Source: Oscillospiraceae bacterium
GTDB taxonomy: Bacteria > Bacillota > Clostridia > Oscillospirales > Oscillospiraceae
Direction of reading: 5' to 3'
Assembly (NCBI GenBank): GCA_031264545.1
Contig: JAISDV010000204.1
Location: 1 to 32,033, forward strand
DNA length: 32,033 nucleotides
The notes below the pieces were generated by a model. The model saw only the letters and a program-made list of their open reading frames with translations, was not told the origin of the DNA and did not search any database. The position numbers were made by a program, and so were the translations under genes. Shown here piece after piece: positions 21,825 to 30,278 of the stretch; position 1 is the first letter of the stretch; every line of letters begins with the position of its first letter.

Positions 21825-22739
21825 ATGGCCGAAAAGACACATAATAAAAGAGGACTGGGAACCGGATTGGGCGCGCTTTTTGGAGAGGACAGCATCGAAA
21901 ACGATCTGAGCGGGGCTATGAGCCTGGCAATAGAAAAAGTTGAACCGAAAAGTGATCAGCCAAGAAATTCCTTCGACCGGGAGAGCCTGCAGGCGCTTTC
22001 TGATTCGATCCGGCAGTACGGAATGATCCAGCCGATCACAGTCAGGCGTCTGGATTCAGGCTATTACCAAATCGTTGCAGGCGAACGGCGCTGGCGGGCG
22101 GCAAGGCTGGCCGGTCTGTCTGAGGTGCCCGTCCGTGTAATCGAGGCCGATGATAAAAAGGCTATGGAGCTTGCGCTCGTCGAAAATCTCCAGCGCGAGG
22201 ACCTGAATGCGATCGAGGAGGCCAAGGGCTACCGCACCTTAATCGAAGAGTATGGTATGACACAGGAGGAAGCCTCCCAGAGCATCGGTAAATCGCGCTC
22301 AGCCATAACAAATGCCCTCCGGCTGCTCAAGCTCGCGCCCCCCGTCATGGCAATGGTGGAGGACGGGGACATCTCAGCCGGGCACGCGAGGGCGCTGCTG
22401 GCCATCAGGGATGAAGCGGATCAGCTCCGAGCCGCAACAAAGGTTATCAGCGAAAGCCTCTCCGTCAGGCAAGCCGAAAGTCTGGCGGCAAAATTGAGCG
22501 CGCCGGCTACTGAGAGAGACACGCCGAATGACGACAGCACAGTTATCAGGGTCAATTACCTTGCCGAGGCGGAAAAAAGGCTGAAGGCCGCATTGGGCCG
22601 CAAGGTAACGATACGCGACGGCAGCAAAAAAGGCCTTGTTGAATTGGAATATTATGGAAGCGACGATAGAGAGGTCCTGATCGATGCGTTGCTGAAATTC
22701 GGCGGCGCAAAAGGGGATACGGGCTGCGAGGGCGACTGA
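21825..22739 (+). CDS. parB: ParB/Spo0J chromosome partitioning CTPase
   Basis: 304 residues. The N-terminal GLGTGLGALFG motif contacts ParA. The CTP-binding domain contains GERRWRAA (86-93) preceded by YGMIQPITVRRL. The HTH (MTQEEASQSIGKSRSAITNALRLLKL) reads parS, and the C-terminal domain dimerises. It loads at parS, slides as a clamp and recruits SMC. The nearest parS is about 0.9 kb upstream. Start: the ATG at 21825 has AGGAGG upstream. Cotranscribed with parA, and perhaps with serS, 69 bases downstream. Confidence 0.96.
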   Translation: MAEKTHNKRGLGTGLGALFGEDSIENDLSGAMSLAIEKVEPKSDQPRNSFDRESLQALSDSIRQYGMIQPITVRRLDSGYYQIVAGERRWRAARLAGLSEVPVRVIEADDKKAMELALVENLQREDLNAIEEAKGYRTLIEEYGMTQEEASQSIGKSRSAITNALRLLKLAPPVMAMVEDGDISAGHARALLAIRDEADQLRAATKVISESLSVRQAESLAAKLSAPATERDTPNDDSTVIRVNYLAEAEKRLKAALGRKVTIRDGSKKGLVELEYYGSDDREVLIDALLKFGGAKGDTGCEGD

Positions 22740-22808
22740 CGGCAGTCAGCGCCGGCAGCATGCTATGAATTCAGCCGGAATCACCGGCAGGGAGAGGAGC
22801 AATAAAAA

Positions 22809-24140
22809 ATGCTGGATATAAAAATTATCAGGGAAAATCCCGAAGAGGTCAAAGCAAGACTCAAGGCAAAGCTGGCCGACTGCGACAGCGCGATCGACAG
22901 GATACTGGTTCTCGACAGCAAACGCCGCGAGCTGATTTTTGCGGCTGAAAACGCCAAAAGCGCGCAAAACAAGGTGTCCAAGGACATTCCCCGGCTTAAA
23001 AAGGCCGGACAGGACACAACGGAGATTCTCGCCCGCATGAACGCGCTCAAGGAGACGATCAAAAATCTCGACGCGGAGCTGAAAACGGTCGAAGATGCAT
23101 ACGAGGAGCTGATGCTCTCGCTTCCCAATCTTCCCGATCCCGACCTTGTGCCCGGCGGAAAGGAAAACAACGCGCCTCTGCGTTTTTTCGGTTCCGCCAG
23201 AATCCATGACTTCGAGCCGAAAAACCACATTGATCTCTGTACGGAGCTGGGGCTGATCGATTACCCGAGAGGCGCGAAGCTCGCCGGAAACGGCTACTGG
23301 ATCTACCGCGGCATGGGCGCGCGGCTGGAGTGGGCGCTGCTCAACTACTTCATTGAAACGCATGAGCTCGAGGGCTATGAATTCATGCTTCTTCCGCATA
23401 TGCTCGGTTATGAATGCGGGCTGACCGCCGGGCAGTTCCCAAAGTTCAAGGAGGATGTTTACTGGGTCGAAGCGTCCGAGGACCAGCAGCGCCGTTTTAT
23501 GCTGCCCACCGCCGAAACGGCGCTCGCCAGCATACACCGGGCAGAGCTGCTCGCCGAAGCCGAGCTGCCGAAAAAATATGTCTCCTATACGCCCTGTTTC
23601 CGCCGTGAAGGCGGCTCCTACCGCTCTGAGGAGCGCGGAATGATCCGGGGGCATCAGTTCAACAAGGTCGAGATGTTCCAGGTGACGCGGCCCGAGGATT
23701 CCGCCGCGGCCTTTGAGGAGCTTGTGACCAAGGCGGAATTCCTTGTCAAGAACCTGGGGCTGAAATTCCGCACCGTGAAGCTCGCTGCCGGGGACTGCTC
23801 GGCAGCCATGGCCAGAACCTACGATATCGAGGTTTACATTCCCTCGATGGGCGCTTACAAGGAGGTCTCCTCCGTCAGCAACGCGCGTGATTATCAGGCG
23901 CGCCGGGGCCAGATCCGCTTTCGCCGCGAGGAGACGGGCAAGATCGAGTTCTGCCATACGCTCAACGGCTCCGGTCTTGCGACGAGCCGGATACTGCCTG
24001 CCATCGTGGAACAGTATCAGAACGCCGACGGCTCCGTCGAGGTTCCGAAGGTGCTCAAGCGCTACCTGAGAGGCAGGGAACAGATCACAAAGGACGATAT
24101 TAAAAGGGCGCAAATGAAAAATCCCCTGAGCTGCGGGTAA
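22809..24140 (+). CDS. serS: seryl-tRNA synthetase
   Basis: 443 residues. N-terminal long coiled coil (about 30-100) that grips the tRNA-Ser variable arm. Class II motifs: motif 2 in CFRREGGSYRSEERGMIRGHQF, and motif 3 in CHTLNGSGLATSRILPAIVEQY. It charges tRNA-Ser, and tRNA-Sec if present. The motif 2 loop reads GSYRSEER instead of the more usual GSAGRDT-type loop, which suggests one of the diverged clostridial SerRS forms. No T-box leader is seen in the 69 bases upstream. The GGAGAGGAG ribosome site precedes the ATG. Confidence 0.95.
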   Translation: MLDIKIIRENPEEVKARLKAKLADCDSAIDRILVLDSKRRELIFAAENAKSAQNKVSKDIPRLKKAGQDTTEILARMNALKETIKNLDAELKTVEDAYEELMLSLPNLPDPDLVPGGKENNAPLRFFGSARIHDFEPKNHIDLCTELGLIDYPRGAKLAGNGYWIYRGMGARLEWALLNYFIETHELEGYEFMLLPHMLGYECGLTAGQFPKFKEDVYWVEASEDQQRRFMLPTAETALASIHRAELLAEAELPKKYVSYTPCFRREGGSYRSEERGMIRGHQFNKVEMFQVTRPEDSAAAFEELVTKAEFLVKNLGLKFRTVKLAAGDCSAAMARTYDIEVYIPSMGAYKEVSSVSNARDYQARRGQIRFRREETGKIEFCHTLNGSGLATSRILPAIVEQYQNADGSVEVPKVLKRYLRGREQITKDDIKRAQMKNPLSCG

Positions 24141-24155
24141 GCCTCTAAAACAGCA

Positions 24156-24180
24156 AAAAATATCCTGTTAAGATATTTTT
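24156..24180. terminator. bidirectional terminator between serS and the CoA-transferase gene
   Basis: AAAAATATC (24156-24164) and GATATTTTT (24172-24180) form a 9-bp AT stem whose arms give a T-run in both directions. It lies between two convergent genes. Its stability is modest. Confidence 0.65.
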
Positions 24181-24216
24181 GTGGTCAAAAATCTGCACAT
24201 TACAGTGCATTGTTTG

Positions 24217-25680
24217 TCAGGCTTGCTTCATCGTTCCTGTTTTGAGGAAGCGGCTGTGCCAGGACAGCGCCTTGGAGAGATCATGCGGCGTCTGGCATGG
24301 GCCGCAGAGCGCGCTCGCGGAGCTGAAATAGTCCAGGAGCGGCGCCCGGTAATCCGGGTGCGCGCAGTTTTCGATGATCGCGCGCGCCCGCTCCTTAGGC
24401 GATTTTCCGCGCAGATCGGCATACCCGTACTCGGTGGCAATAATATCGGTATCATGCTCCGAGGAATCCACATGCGGAACCATCGGAACGATGCAGGAAA
24501 TATCGCCGTTTTTCGCCGTAGCGGGCGTAATAAAAACCGACAGCTTCGCGCTTCTGCAGAAATCATTTGAGCCGCCGATACCATTGAGCATATCGACCCC
24601 CAGCACGTGGGTTGAGTTGATATTACCGTAAATATCCGCTTCAAGCGCAGTGTTTATCGCGACGAGACCCATCGCCGTTATCTGCGAAGCGCTATTGGAC
24701 GTCCCGAGCGGGCGCAGGACGATATGCTCCTTGTAAAACGCCGCATTCGCGAAAAAGGCCGCGAGCCCTTTTAAGGAGAGATCGAGCGCCGTTGTCGAGG
24801 CCTCGGAAATCACGCCGGCGGCGATCAGGCCGAGCGCGCCGTCCGCAAGGACTTCTGTAAACATTTTAAGATTTTTGTGACCGCCCTCGCTGAATTCCCT
24901 CAAAACCGCGTTGGCAACGCCCCCGACGCCCGCCTGAAGCGTGAACTCAGCCGGCAGACGCTTCGCCGCAAGCTCACCGTCCAAAAGCGCGCGTACCTGC
25001 TTTGCGATGCCCCGGCAAACGGCGTCCGTATCCCGGATGTCGATTTCCGGCTCCTCCGCCTGCGTGATCACGATACCCGCGATTTTTTCGGGATCACAGC
25101 GCAGAACCGCTTCGCCCCTGCGTTCGAGGATGCCGCCGAGGGGACAAAGCGCGCTTCCGCCGACGTCGTGGATACCCGTGATCGCAGTGGGCACGGCGAG
25201 ATTTATCTCAAGCAGAACCTTTTCAGCGCACTCGAGAAGCGCGTCATTGATCCCGAGCGAGAGGGACGGGATGATCCCGCCGTCCTCCCTGATGCCGGAA
25301 CACGCGATCACCGCGCAGTCGACTTTCCCGAAAACGCCGGCGCGCAGCTTGTCTGAAAGCTGTCCGAGATGTACGTCCGAAAAGGCAATTTTTCCGGCGT
25401 TTATCATATCACGCATCTCGCGGCACCACTGGAAAGCGATATAGCGGGAAACGGCGTCCGACTGGGCTAGCTCCGTAAGCATTCCGCGGCCGGCGCCCTG
25501 AATCACCGTGAGGTCATGGAACTTACCGGGCTTGGCAAGCTCAAGCGGTATGGCCTTTGGCGCGCCGGTGCTGAAGCCGCTCATCCCGATTATCATGCCC
25601 GGTTTAATAAAAGCGGCGGCCTCCTCCGCGCACAGGATACGATTTTCAAGCGCCGCGCATTGCATTCTTTCACAGTACAT
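24217..25680 (-). CDS. acyl-CoA:carboxylate CoA-transferase / acetyl-CoA hydrolase family (Cat1-like)
   Basis: 487 residues. N-terminal IGMSGFSTGAPKAIP glycine loop, the QAGVGGVANAVL strand-loop (249-260), MFTEVLADG (273-281) with the likely catalytic Glu276, and NGIGGSNDF (366-374). The domain layout matches succinyl-CoA:acetate and propionyl/butyryl-CoA:acetate CoA-transferases, which move CoA between acids without ATP. It lies head to head with two 2-hydroxyacyl-CoA dehydratase sets, so activation of 2-hydroxy acids or release of the fermentation end product is a fair guess. The real substrate is unknown. Start: the ATG at 25680 has GGAGG upstream. Confidence 0.88.
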   Translation of the reverse strand: MYCERMQCAALENRILCAEEAAAFIKPGMIIGMSGFSTGAPKAIPLELAKPGKFHDLTVIQGAGRGMLTELAQSDAVSRYIAFQWCREMRDMINAGKIAFSDVHLGQLSDKLRAGVFGKVDCAVIACSGIREDGGIIPSLSLGINDALLECAEKVLLEINLAVPTAITGIHDVGGSALCPLGGILERRGEAVLRCDPEKIAGIVITQAEEPEIDIRDTDAVCRGIAKQVRALLDGELAAKRLPAEFTLQAGVGGVANAVLREFSEGGHKNLKMFTEVLADGALGLIAAGVISEASTTALDLSLKGLAAFFANAAFYKEHIVLRPLGTSNSASQITAMGLVAINTALEADIYGNINSTHVLGVDMLNGIGGSNDFCRSAKLSVFITPATAKNGDISCIVPMVPHVDSSEHDTDIIATEYGYADLRGKSPKERARAIIENCAHPDYRAPLLDYFSSASALCGPCQTPHDLSKALSWHSRFLKTGTMKQA

Positions 25681-25781
25681 GCTGTTTCCTCCGGTATCTG
25701 AGAACCTGTATTTACAGCGAAAAATGCCGGACAGGCAAACCGTTATTCGACGAATTTCCGCTCAGAGACACAATAGAGTTT

Positions 25782-25810
25782 ATTATAACGCACTTGCAGA
25801 CAAAAGTGAA
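25782..25810 (-). promoter_or_regulatory. sigma-A promoter of the CoA-transferase gene
   Basis: Minus strand: TTCACT (25810-25805), 17 bases, TATAAT (25787-25782). Confidence 0.65.
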
Positions 25811-26051
25811 CAGAAAATTTGTATCTTTTTTCCAGCTTGTTTCCGGCGCGAGTCCCTGCCGCAGCTCCGTCCGTCCTGTTTATCGAGATAACGGAAGAAA
25901 GTTATCGAAGGTACAAAAAGACCGCGTATTTTTGTGCCTTTTGGCCAGTATTTTGAAATAAAATAGAAAAAGCGGCAAAAATCCTGTTTAATTTTTGTCA
26001 ACAAGTGCAGGTGCAAAATGCGCAAAATACGTTTATTTCCTTCTCGCGGAG
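25811..26051. other. AT-rich divergent intergenic region with TTATCGA motifs
   Basis: Part of the 632-base gap between the divergent CoA-transferase and the first dehydratase set. It holds TTATC-GA-GATAA (25880-25891, a near palindrome) and TTATCGAA (25902-25909). The reverse complement of TTATCGAA recurs upstream of the second dehydratase set. These could be binding sites of a shared regulator. No gene seen. Confidence 0.35.
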
Positions 26052-26060
26052 TGTTATAAT
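26052..26060 (+). promoter_or_regulatory. extended -10 promoter of dehydratase set 1
   Basis: TGT then TATAAT (26055-26060) is an extended -10. The best -35 at 17 bases is the weak TTTATT (26032-26037). The leader to the ATG at 26313 would be about 245 bases. Confidence 0.6.
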
Positions 26061-26225
26061 TTTGCCGCAGTTATAAAATAAGCACTTCGCTGTACGGATC
26101 ACCGCGCCGAACGGGCGCGGGCTTGTGCCCTGTTTTGGACGCAGGCGCGCTCTTTTATGATCGATCGCATAAATCACAGCAGAATCAGCAGGAAGCCCTT
26201 GCGACCCCCTGCTCCGGCTGAACAG

Positions 26226-26258
26226 AAATGGACACAGGATACTGCCGCGTCCATTTTT
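26226..26258 (+). terminator. terminator-like hairpin in the leader of dehydratase set 1
   Basis: AAATGGAC (26226-26233) pairs with GTCCATTT (26249-26256) followed by T to 26258. It lies between the promoter and the first gene, so it could be an attenuator. Upstream the leader has other pairable blocks, such as CAGCAGG near 26190 with CCTGCT near 26210. No known riboswitch class was recognised. Confidence 0.45.
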
Positions 26259-26312
26259 GCGTTTTCAGGCAAGTTTCAGAGCGTCGGGTCTCAACTAAAA
26301 AGGAGGAAAGAA

Positions 26313-27446
26313 ATGGAGTACCAAAGACTGTTCGAATCCGGCATTTCGACCGCGGCGGCGCAGGCCTGGAGAGCGCAGGGAAAAAAGGCCCTGGGCGTGA
26401 TTTGCTGCCATGTTCCGGAGGAGCTTTTCTATGCAGCGGACATATTGCCCGTCCGTATGAGAGCAACCGACTGCGTCGATAACGCCGAGGCCCAGGCCTG
26501 GATGTCGAGCTTCAGCTGCAGCTTCGCGCGGGGTATCCTGCAATACTGGCTGGCCGGCCCGTACAAGGACCTTGACGGCATTGTCACCTCCGACGGGTGT
26601 ATGCAGGCCTCCCGCGTATATGACAACGCGGCGCATATCAACGCCCGTGAAAGGACCGGGAAATATATCCGTCAGATCGACGTGCCCAGAAAAACATCCA
26701 AACGCGCCTATCCTTTCTACAAAGAGGAGCTGCAGATACTGATCAGCGAGCTTGAAAAGCTCTCAGGCAGCAAGGTCACGGATGAAAAGCTGAAAGAAGC
26801 CGCCGCCAAGTTCAATGAGGCGCGCAAGCTGATCGCCCGGATTTACGCGCTCAGAAAAGAGAAGCATCCCGTTATCAGCGGCGCGGACTGTCTGAGGCTG
26901 ACGCTCTCAGCCACAAATATGCCGATCGACGAGTATGTGGCGCTTCTCAAAGCTTTTCTCGCGGACGCCCGGAACCGTACGCCTATTACCGATTACCGCG
27001 CGCGGCTTATGGTCATCGGCTCCGGACTGGACGATCCGCAATATCTCCAGCTTGTTGAAAGCAAGGGTGCGCTCGTCGTGCAGGACGCGCTTTGTTTCGG
27101 GGCGCGAGGCTTCAACGAGCCGCTCGAAATTGACGACGGCGACGTCCTCGGCTCGATCGCCCGGTATTATCTTGACCGTCTCGTCTGTCCGAGAATGATG
27201 GATAAGCACTTTGAGATGGACGATTATATTATCGACGCCTGCAAACAGTGGCAGGTGGACGGTATTTTATATCAGCGTATGCAATATTGCGAGATTTGGG
27301 GCGGAGAGGCCGTGTATTTCCAAGACAGGCTCAAGGACGCCGGCATCCCGATGCTGACAGTCGAGCGTGAGGAGCAGCTGGCAAACGCAGGGCAGCTCGG
27401 CATCCGCGTAGAGGCATTTGTTGAAATGGTTGAAAAGGAGGACTAG
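26313..27446 (+). CDS. 2-hydroxyacyl-CoA dehydratase, smaller subunit (set 1)
   Basis: 377 residues, of the 2-hydroxyglutaryl-CoA dehydratase D-component / benzoyl-CoA reductase family. The heterodimer removes water from an (R)-2-hydroxyacyl-CoA by a ketyl-radical route after one-electron activation. Candidate 4Fe-4S ligands are Cys69 (FSCSFARG), Cys96 (SDGCMQAS) and Cys326 (MQYCEIWGG), with a conserved CCHVPEEL at 31-38. The length fits the smaller subunit (HadC, FldC, LcdB type). The ATG at 26313 has AGGAGG upstream; the in-frame upstream extension is leader. It is followed after 3 bases by the partner subunit. Substrate is not determinable; subunit sizes are closest to lactoyl-CoA dehydratase. 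Confidence 0.88.
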   Translation: MEYQRLFESGISTAAAQAWRAQGKKALGVICCHVPEELFYAADILPVRMRATDCVDNAEAQAWMSSFSCSFARGILQYWLAGPYKDLDGIVTSDGCMQASRVYDNAAHINARERTGKYIRQIDVPRKTSKRAYPFYKEELQILISELEKLSGSKVTDEKLKEAAAKFNEARKLIARIYALRKEKHPVISGADCLRLTLSATNMPIDEYVALLKAFLADARNRTPITDYRARLMVIGSGLDDPQYLQLVESKGALVVQDALCFGARGFNEPLEIDDGDVLGSIARYYLDRLVCPRMMDKHFEMDDYIIDACKQWQVDGILYQRMQYCEIWGGEAVYFQDRLKDAGIPMLTVEREEQLANAGQLGIRVEAFVEMVEKED

Positions 27447-27449
27447 ACA

Positions 27450-28742
27450 ATGGCAGACGTCAGAGACCTTGAGGAGCTCGTATTAAAAGGTGAGATGAGC
27501 ATAACGGAATTCGCCTGCACGAAGATCGACGGCTCCCTGGAACGTATGCGGCAAAAGCACCCGGAAATGCTGTGGACGATGGAAGTTCAGAAATTCATGT
27601 GGGACAATTACCGCGACGCCCACAAAAACGGGAAAAAACTGGTGTTCTACGGCGGTTCTGTTCCCACGGAGATCATCGCCGCTTTCGATTGCTTCGGCTT
27701 TTATATGGATGTCATCCCCTTCCGTCTTTCCACAAATCCGGCGCTGACCGCCAAGTACATAGACGAGGCTGAAAAATACGTCGCCCCGACGATGTGCGGT
27801 CTCGACAAAACCGAGCTGGGCGCGTGGCTCTCCGGCGCCTACGGTATCAAGCCCGATCTCTTCGTTTACAATACCGTCCCCTGCGACAGCTCGCGCCTGG
27901 CTTATCCCGCAATGGAAAAGCTGATGAACGTCCCAAGCTTCAGCTTTGACAATCCTTTCCACCGCGACGAGCGCGGGGCGGCGTATCTCGCCGATCAAAT
28001 CGAGGACTTCATCGCTTTCATGGAGGAGCACACCGGGCATAAGCTCGACTGGGACAAGCTCAAATTCTACATGGAAAATGCCAACCGCAATTTCGAGCTG
28101 CAGAAGAAATGCGCGGATCTGCGCAAGCACAAGCCCTGCCCGCTGCCCGGACGTCTTCTCGTGCTGAACGGAACGACCAACGCCATAGCCTGCTATCCCG
28201 AAATGGGCGATCTTCTTCAGAGCGAGCTGGAGACCGGCCAGATGATGCTGGAGCTCGGTATGGGCGCCTGTCCGGACGAAAAATACCGCGTCGCTATGCT
28301 TCAGAACATGATCTGGGGCGCGGCGGGGATTATGGACTGGATGGAACGGGAGTATAACGCCGTCGCAGTCATGGACGCTTTCGGGTTCCAGGGCGACATC
28401 ATGTATGAGCACATGGACGACAGGCGGGACTGCCTGAAGGTCATGGGCAAGAAGCTCCAGAACAATCCGATGATCCACGGCGCCTCGGGGCCCTCCGCAT
28501 ATCATCTCGATCTGGTCGACAAAATATTCCAGAACTACGACCCGAACGTTTCCATGTTCCTCGGACATGTCGGCTGCAAACACACCTGGGCCTCCGCGAA
28601 AATGGTTTCCGACATGGTCCAGGAGAAATACGGCCTTCCGACCCTGTACCTCGATCTCGATGCTATCGACGGACGCTATAAAACGAACGACGAGATCAAG
28701 GCGCAGCTCTCGGAATATTTCGAGACGGTCGTCATGAAATGA
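27450..28742 (+). CDS. 2-hydroxyacyl-CoA dehydratase, larger subunit (set 1)
   Basis: 430 residues, same family as its upstream partner. Candidate cluster ligands are Cys116 (PTMCGLDKT), Cys145 (VPCDSSRLAYP) and Cys376 (GHVGCKHTW), with spacings similar to those of the smaller subunit. Length and composition match the larger subunit (HadB, LcdA type). The AAAGGAGG ribosome site sits at the end of the preceding gene, so the two are coupled. The activator ATPase that must deliver the electron is not encoded nearby. About two-thirds of positions look shared with the second-set homologue (by eye). Confidence 0.87.
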   Translation: MADVRDLEELVLKGEMSITEFACTKIDGSLERMRQKHPEMLWTMEVQKFMWDNYRDAHKNGKKLVFYGGSVPTEIIAAFDCFGFYMDVIPFRLSTNPALTAKYIDEAEKYVAPTMCGLDKTELGAWLSGAYGIKPDLFVYNTVPCDSSRLAYPAMEKLMNVPSFSFDNPFHRDERGAAYLADQIEDFIAFMEEHTGHKLDWDKLKFYMENANRNFELQKKCADLRKHKPCPLPGRLLVLNGTTNAIACYPEMGDLLQSELETGQMMLELGMGACPDEKYRVAMLQNMIWGAAGIMDWMEREYNAVAVMDAFGFQGDIMYEHMDDRRDCLKVMGKKLQNNPMIHGASGPSAYHLDLVDKIFQNYDPNVSMFLGHVGCKHTWASAKMVSDMVQEKYGLPTLYLDLDAIDGRYKTNDEIKAQLSEYFETVVMK

Positions 28743-28873
28743 CTCCCGCGCGCCGGCGGCGCTTACCCGGGCGGCGATTCATATTATTTGCAGGATATAT
28801 ACATGGACAATCGATTATATACCACTTTTCTATGTATCGGAATTGCCCGCCTATTTGCACAAAAAAGTGCCCG

Positions 28874-28910
28874 AATTATCGTTTAATCCACGGAAATTCT
28901 TTCGATAATT
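28874..28910 (+). promoter_or_regulatory. inverted repeat over the promoter of dehydratase set 2 (candidate operator)
   Basis: AATTATCG (28874-28881) and CGATAATT (28903-28910) are exact inverted repeats. The right arm overlaps the first two bases of the -35 box. TTCGATAA here is the reverse complement of TTATCGAA at 25902-25909. Confidence 0.45.
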
Positions 28911-28937
28911 GACATTTCAGCGTTCTGACTGTAGAAT
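28909..28937 (+). promoter_or_regulatory. strong sigma-A promoter of dehydratase set 2
   Basis: TTGACA (28909-28914), 17 bases, TAGAAT (28932-28937). The gap 28743-29131 is otherwise noncoding. It holds this promoter, the inverted repeat and a structured leader, and shows no clear terminator for set 1. Confidence 0.85.
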
Positions 28938-28984
28938 ATTGTGCGTGTGACTGACTAGAAAATTGTTCAATTCAGCAAAAAATA

Positions 28985-29109
28985 CGGCTCAGATACGCGG
29001 ATAAGGCAGCTTGCGCAGAGCCGGCAGCGACGCTCAAATTTTAACTTATAAAGGCGGGAGCTGCCGGGAATACGGCGGGGAAGCCTGCATAAGGTGAAAT
29101 TAGAACCCC
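28985..29109 (+). ncRNA. structured 5' leader of dehydratase set 2, possible cis-regulatory RNA
   Basis: CGGCTC (28985-28990) pairs with GAGCCG (29018-29023). A second compound stem is made of CTTAT (29045-29049) with ATAAG (29089-29093), AGGC (29052-29055) with GCCT (29083-29086), and GCCG (29063-29066) with CGGC (29073-29076), leaving purine-rich internal loops. GGGG (29077-29080) could also pair with CCCC (29106-29109) just before the ribosome site. It matches no riboswitch class I can name. A regulatory role is inference. Confidence 0.35.
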
Positions 29110-29131
29110 AAGAATAAAAAGGAGGAGACAC

Positions 29132-30259
29132 ATGGATTACCAGAAATTATTCAATGCAGAAATTTCAGGCGAATCGATCGCGGCCTGGAAAGCACAGGGT
29201 AAGAAGGCGCTGGGACTGATCTGCTGTCATGTTCCGGTTGAACTTTTTTACGCGCTGGACATTATGCCTGTCCGCATGAGGGCGACAGGGACGACAGAAA
29301 GCCCTGACGGGGACACGTGGATGTCCACTTTCAGCTGCAGCTTCGCGAGAGGTGTGCTGCAGCAGTGGATCACCGGCCCCTATAAGGCGCTGGACGGCAT
29401 CGTGACGTCCGACGGCTGTATGATGTCCGCCCGCGCTTTTGACAACGCCGAGCACATCAGCAAAAAGGCCAAGGAAGGGAAATTCTTTTTCCAGATCGGC
29501 GCGCCGCGTATGTCCGGTAATCTTGAGCTTGCTTACTACAAGGATGAGCTCAAGGATCTGGTCGAAGCGCTCGAGAAGTTCTCCGGCAACAAGCTGACGG
29601 ATGAGAAGCTCAAGGCCGCCATCGCAAAGGAAAACGAAGCCCGCGAGCTCATTCAGCAGGTCAACGCCCTCCGCAAGGCGGAAAGCCCCGTCATCAGCGG
29701 TGAAGACGCGCTGACCATCATGCTGGCTGCCACAAACTTCAGCATCGATGAGTACATAGCGTTGCTCAAGGCTTTCCTGGCGGACGCCGAAAACCGCACG
29801 CCCATCGCCGACAAGCGCGCCCGCCTGATGATCATCGGCTCCGCGCTTGATAATCCCGGTTATCTCAAGGTCATCGAGGATAAGGGCGGCCTGTTCGTGG
29901 CAGACGACCTGTGCTACGGCAGCAAGGTGTTCAATCACGTCCTGCCGGTCCAGGACGCCGATGTGCTCGGCTCCGTTGCCGACTACTACCTCAATCGTAT
30001 CGTTTGCCCGCGCATGCTGGATAACCGCATAGCCCTCCAGAAAAACATCGTGGACACCTGCAAGGAATACGGTGTCGAGGGCGTCGTGTACCAGAAGATT
30101 CAGTACTGCGAGTGCTGGGGCGGCGAGAGCCTTTACCTTGAGCCCGACCTCAAGGCGATCGGGGTGCCGATGCTGATCGTTGAGCGCGAGGAACACCTGG
30201 CCAACGCCGGGCAGCTTGCTATCCGAGCGGAAGCTTTCATAGAAATGATTGAGAAATAA
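29132..30259 (+). CDS. 2-hydroxyacyl-CoA dehydratase, smaller subunit (set 2)
   Basis: 375 residues, closely related to the set 1 small subunit and aligned almost without gaps. Candidate ligands Cys69, Cys96 and the Cys of IQYCECWGG (about 326) are all kept, as is CCHVPVEL. Differences cluster in residues 53-61 and 120-133, which may shape the substrate pocket or the partner contact. Strong AAGGAGG ribosome site before the ATG at 29132. Its codon choice favours C-ending codons, as does the rest of set 2, which would fit high expression. The partner subunit begins 19 bases downstream. Confidence 0.88.
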   Translation: MDYQKLFNAEISGESIAAWKAQGKKALGLICCHVPVELFYALDIMPVRMRATGTTESPDGDTWMSTFSCSFARGVLQQWITGPYKALDGIVTSDGCMMSARAFDNAEHISKKAKEGKFFFQIGAPRMSGNLELAYYKDELKDLVEALEKFSGNKLTDEKLKAAIAKENEARELIQQVNALRKAESPVISGEDALTIMLAATNFSIDEYIALLKAFLADAENRTPIADKRARLMIIGSALDNPGYLKVIEDKGGLFVADDLCYGSKVFNHVLPVQDADVLGSVADYYLNRIVCPRMLDNRIALQKNIVDTCKEYGVEGVVYQKIQYCECWGGESLYLEPDLKAIGVPMLIVEREEHLANAGQLAIRAEAFIEMIEK

Positions 30260-30278
30260 GGAAAAGGAGGACTGTAAA

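Noticed and set aside
28853..28875. TTGCCCGCCTATTTGCA as a second sigma-54 promoter before dehydratase set 2
   Set aside because: The essential GG doublet at -24 is missing, while a textbook sigma-A promoter lies just downstream.
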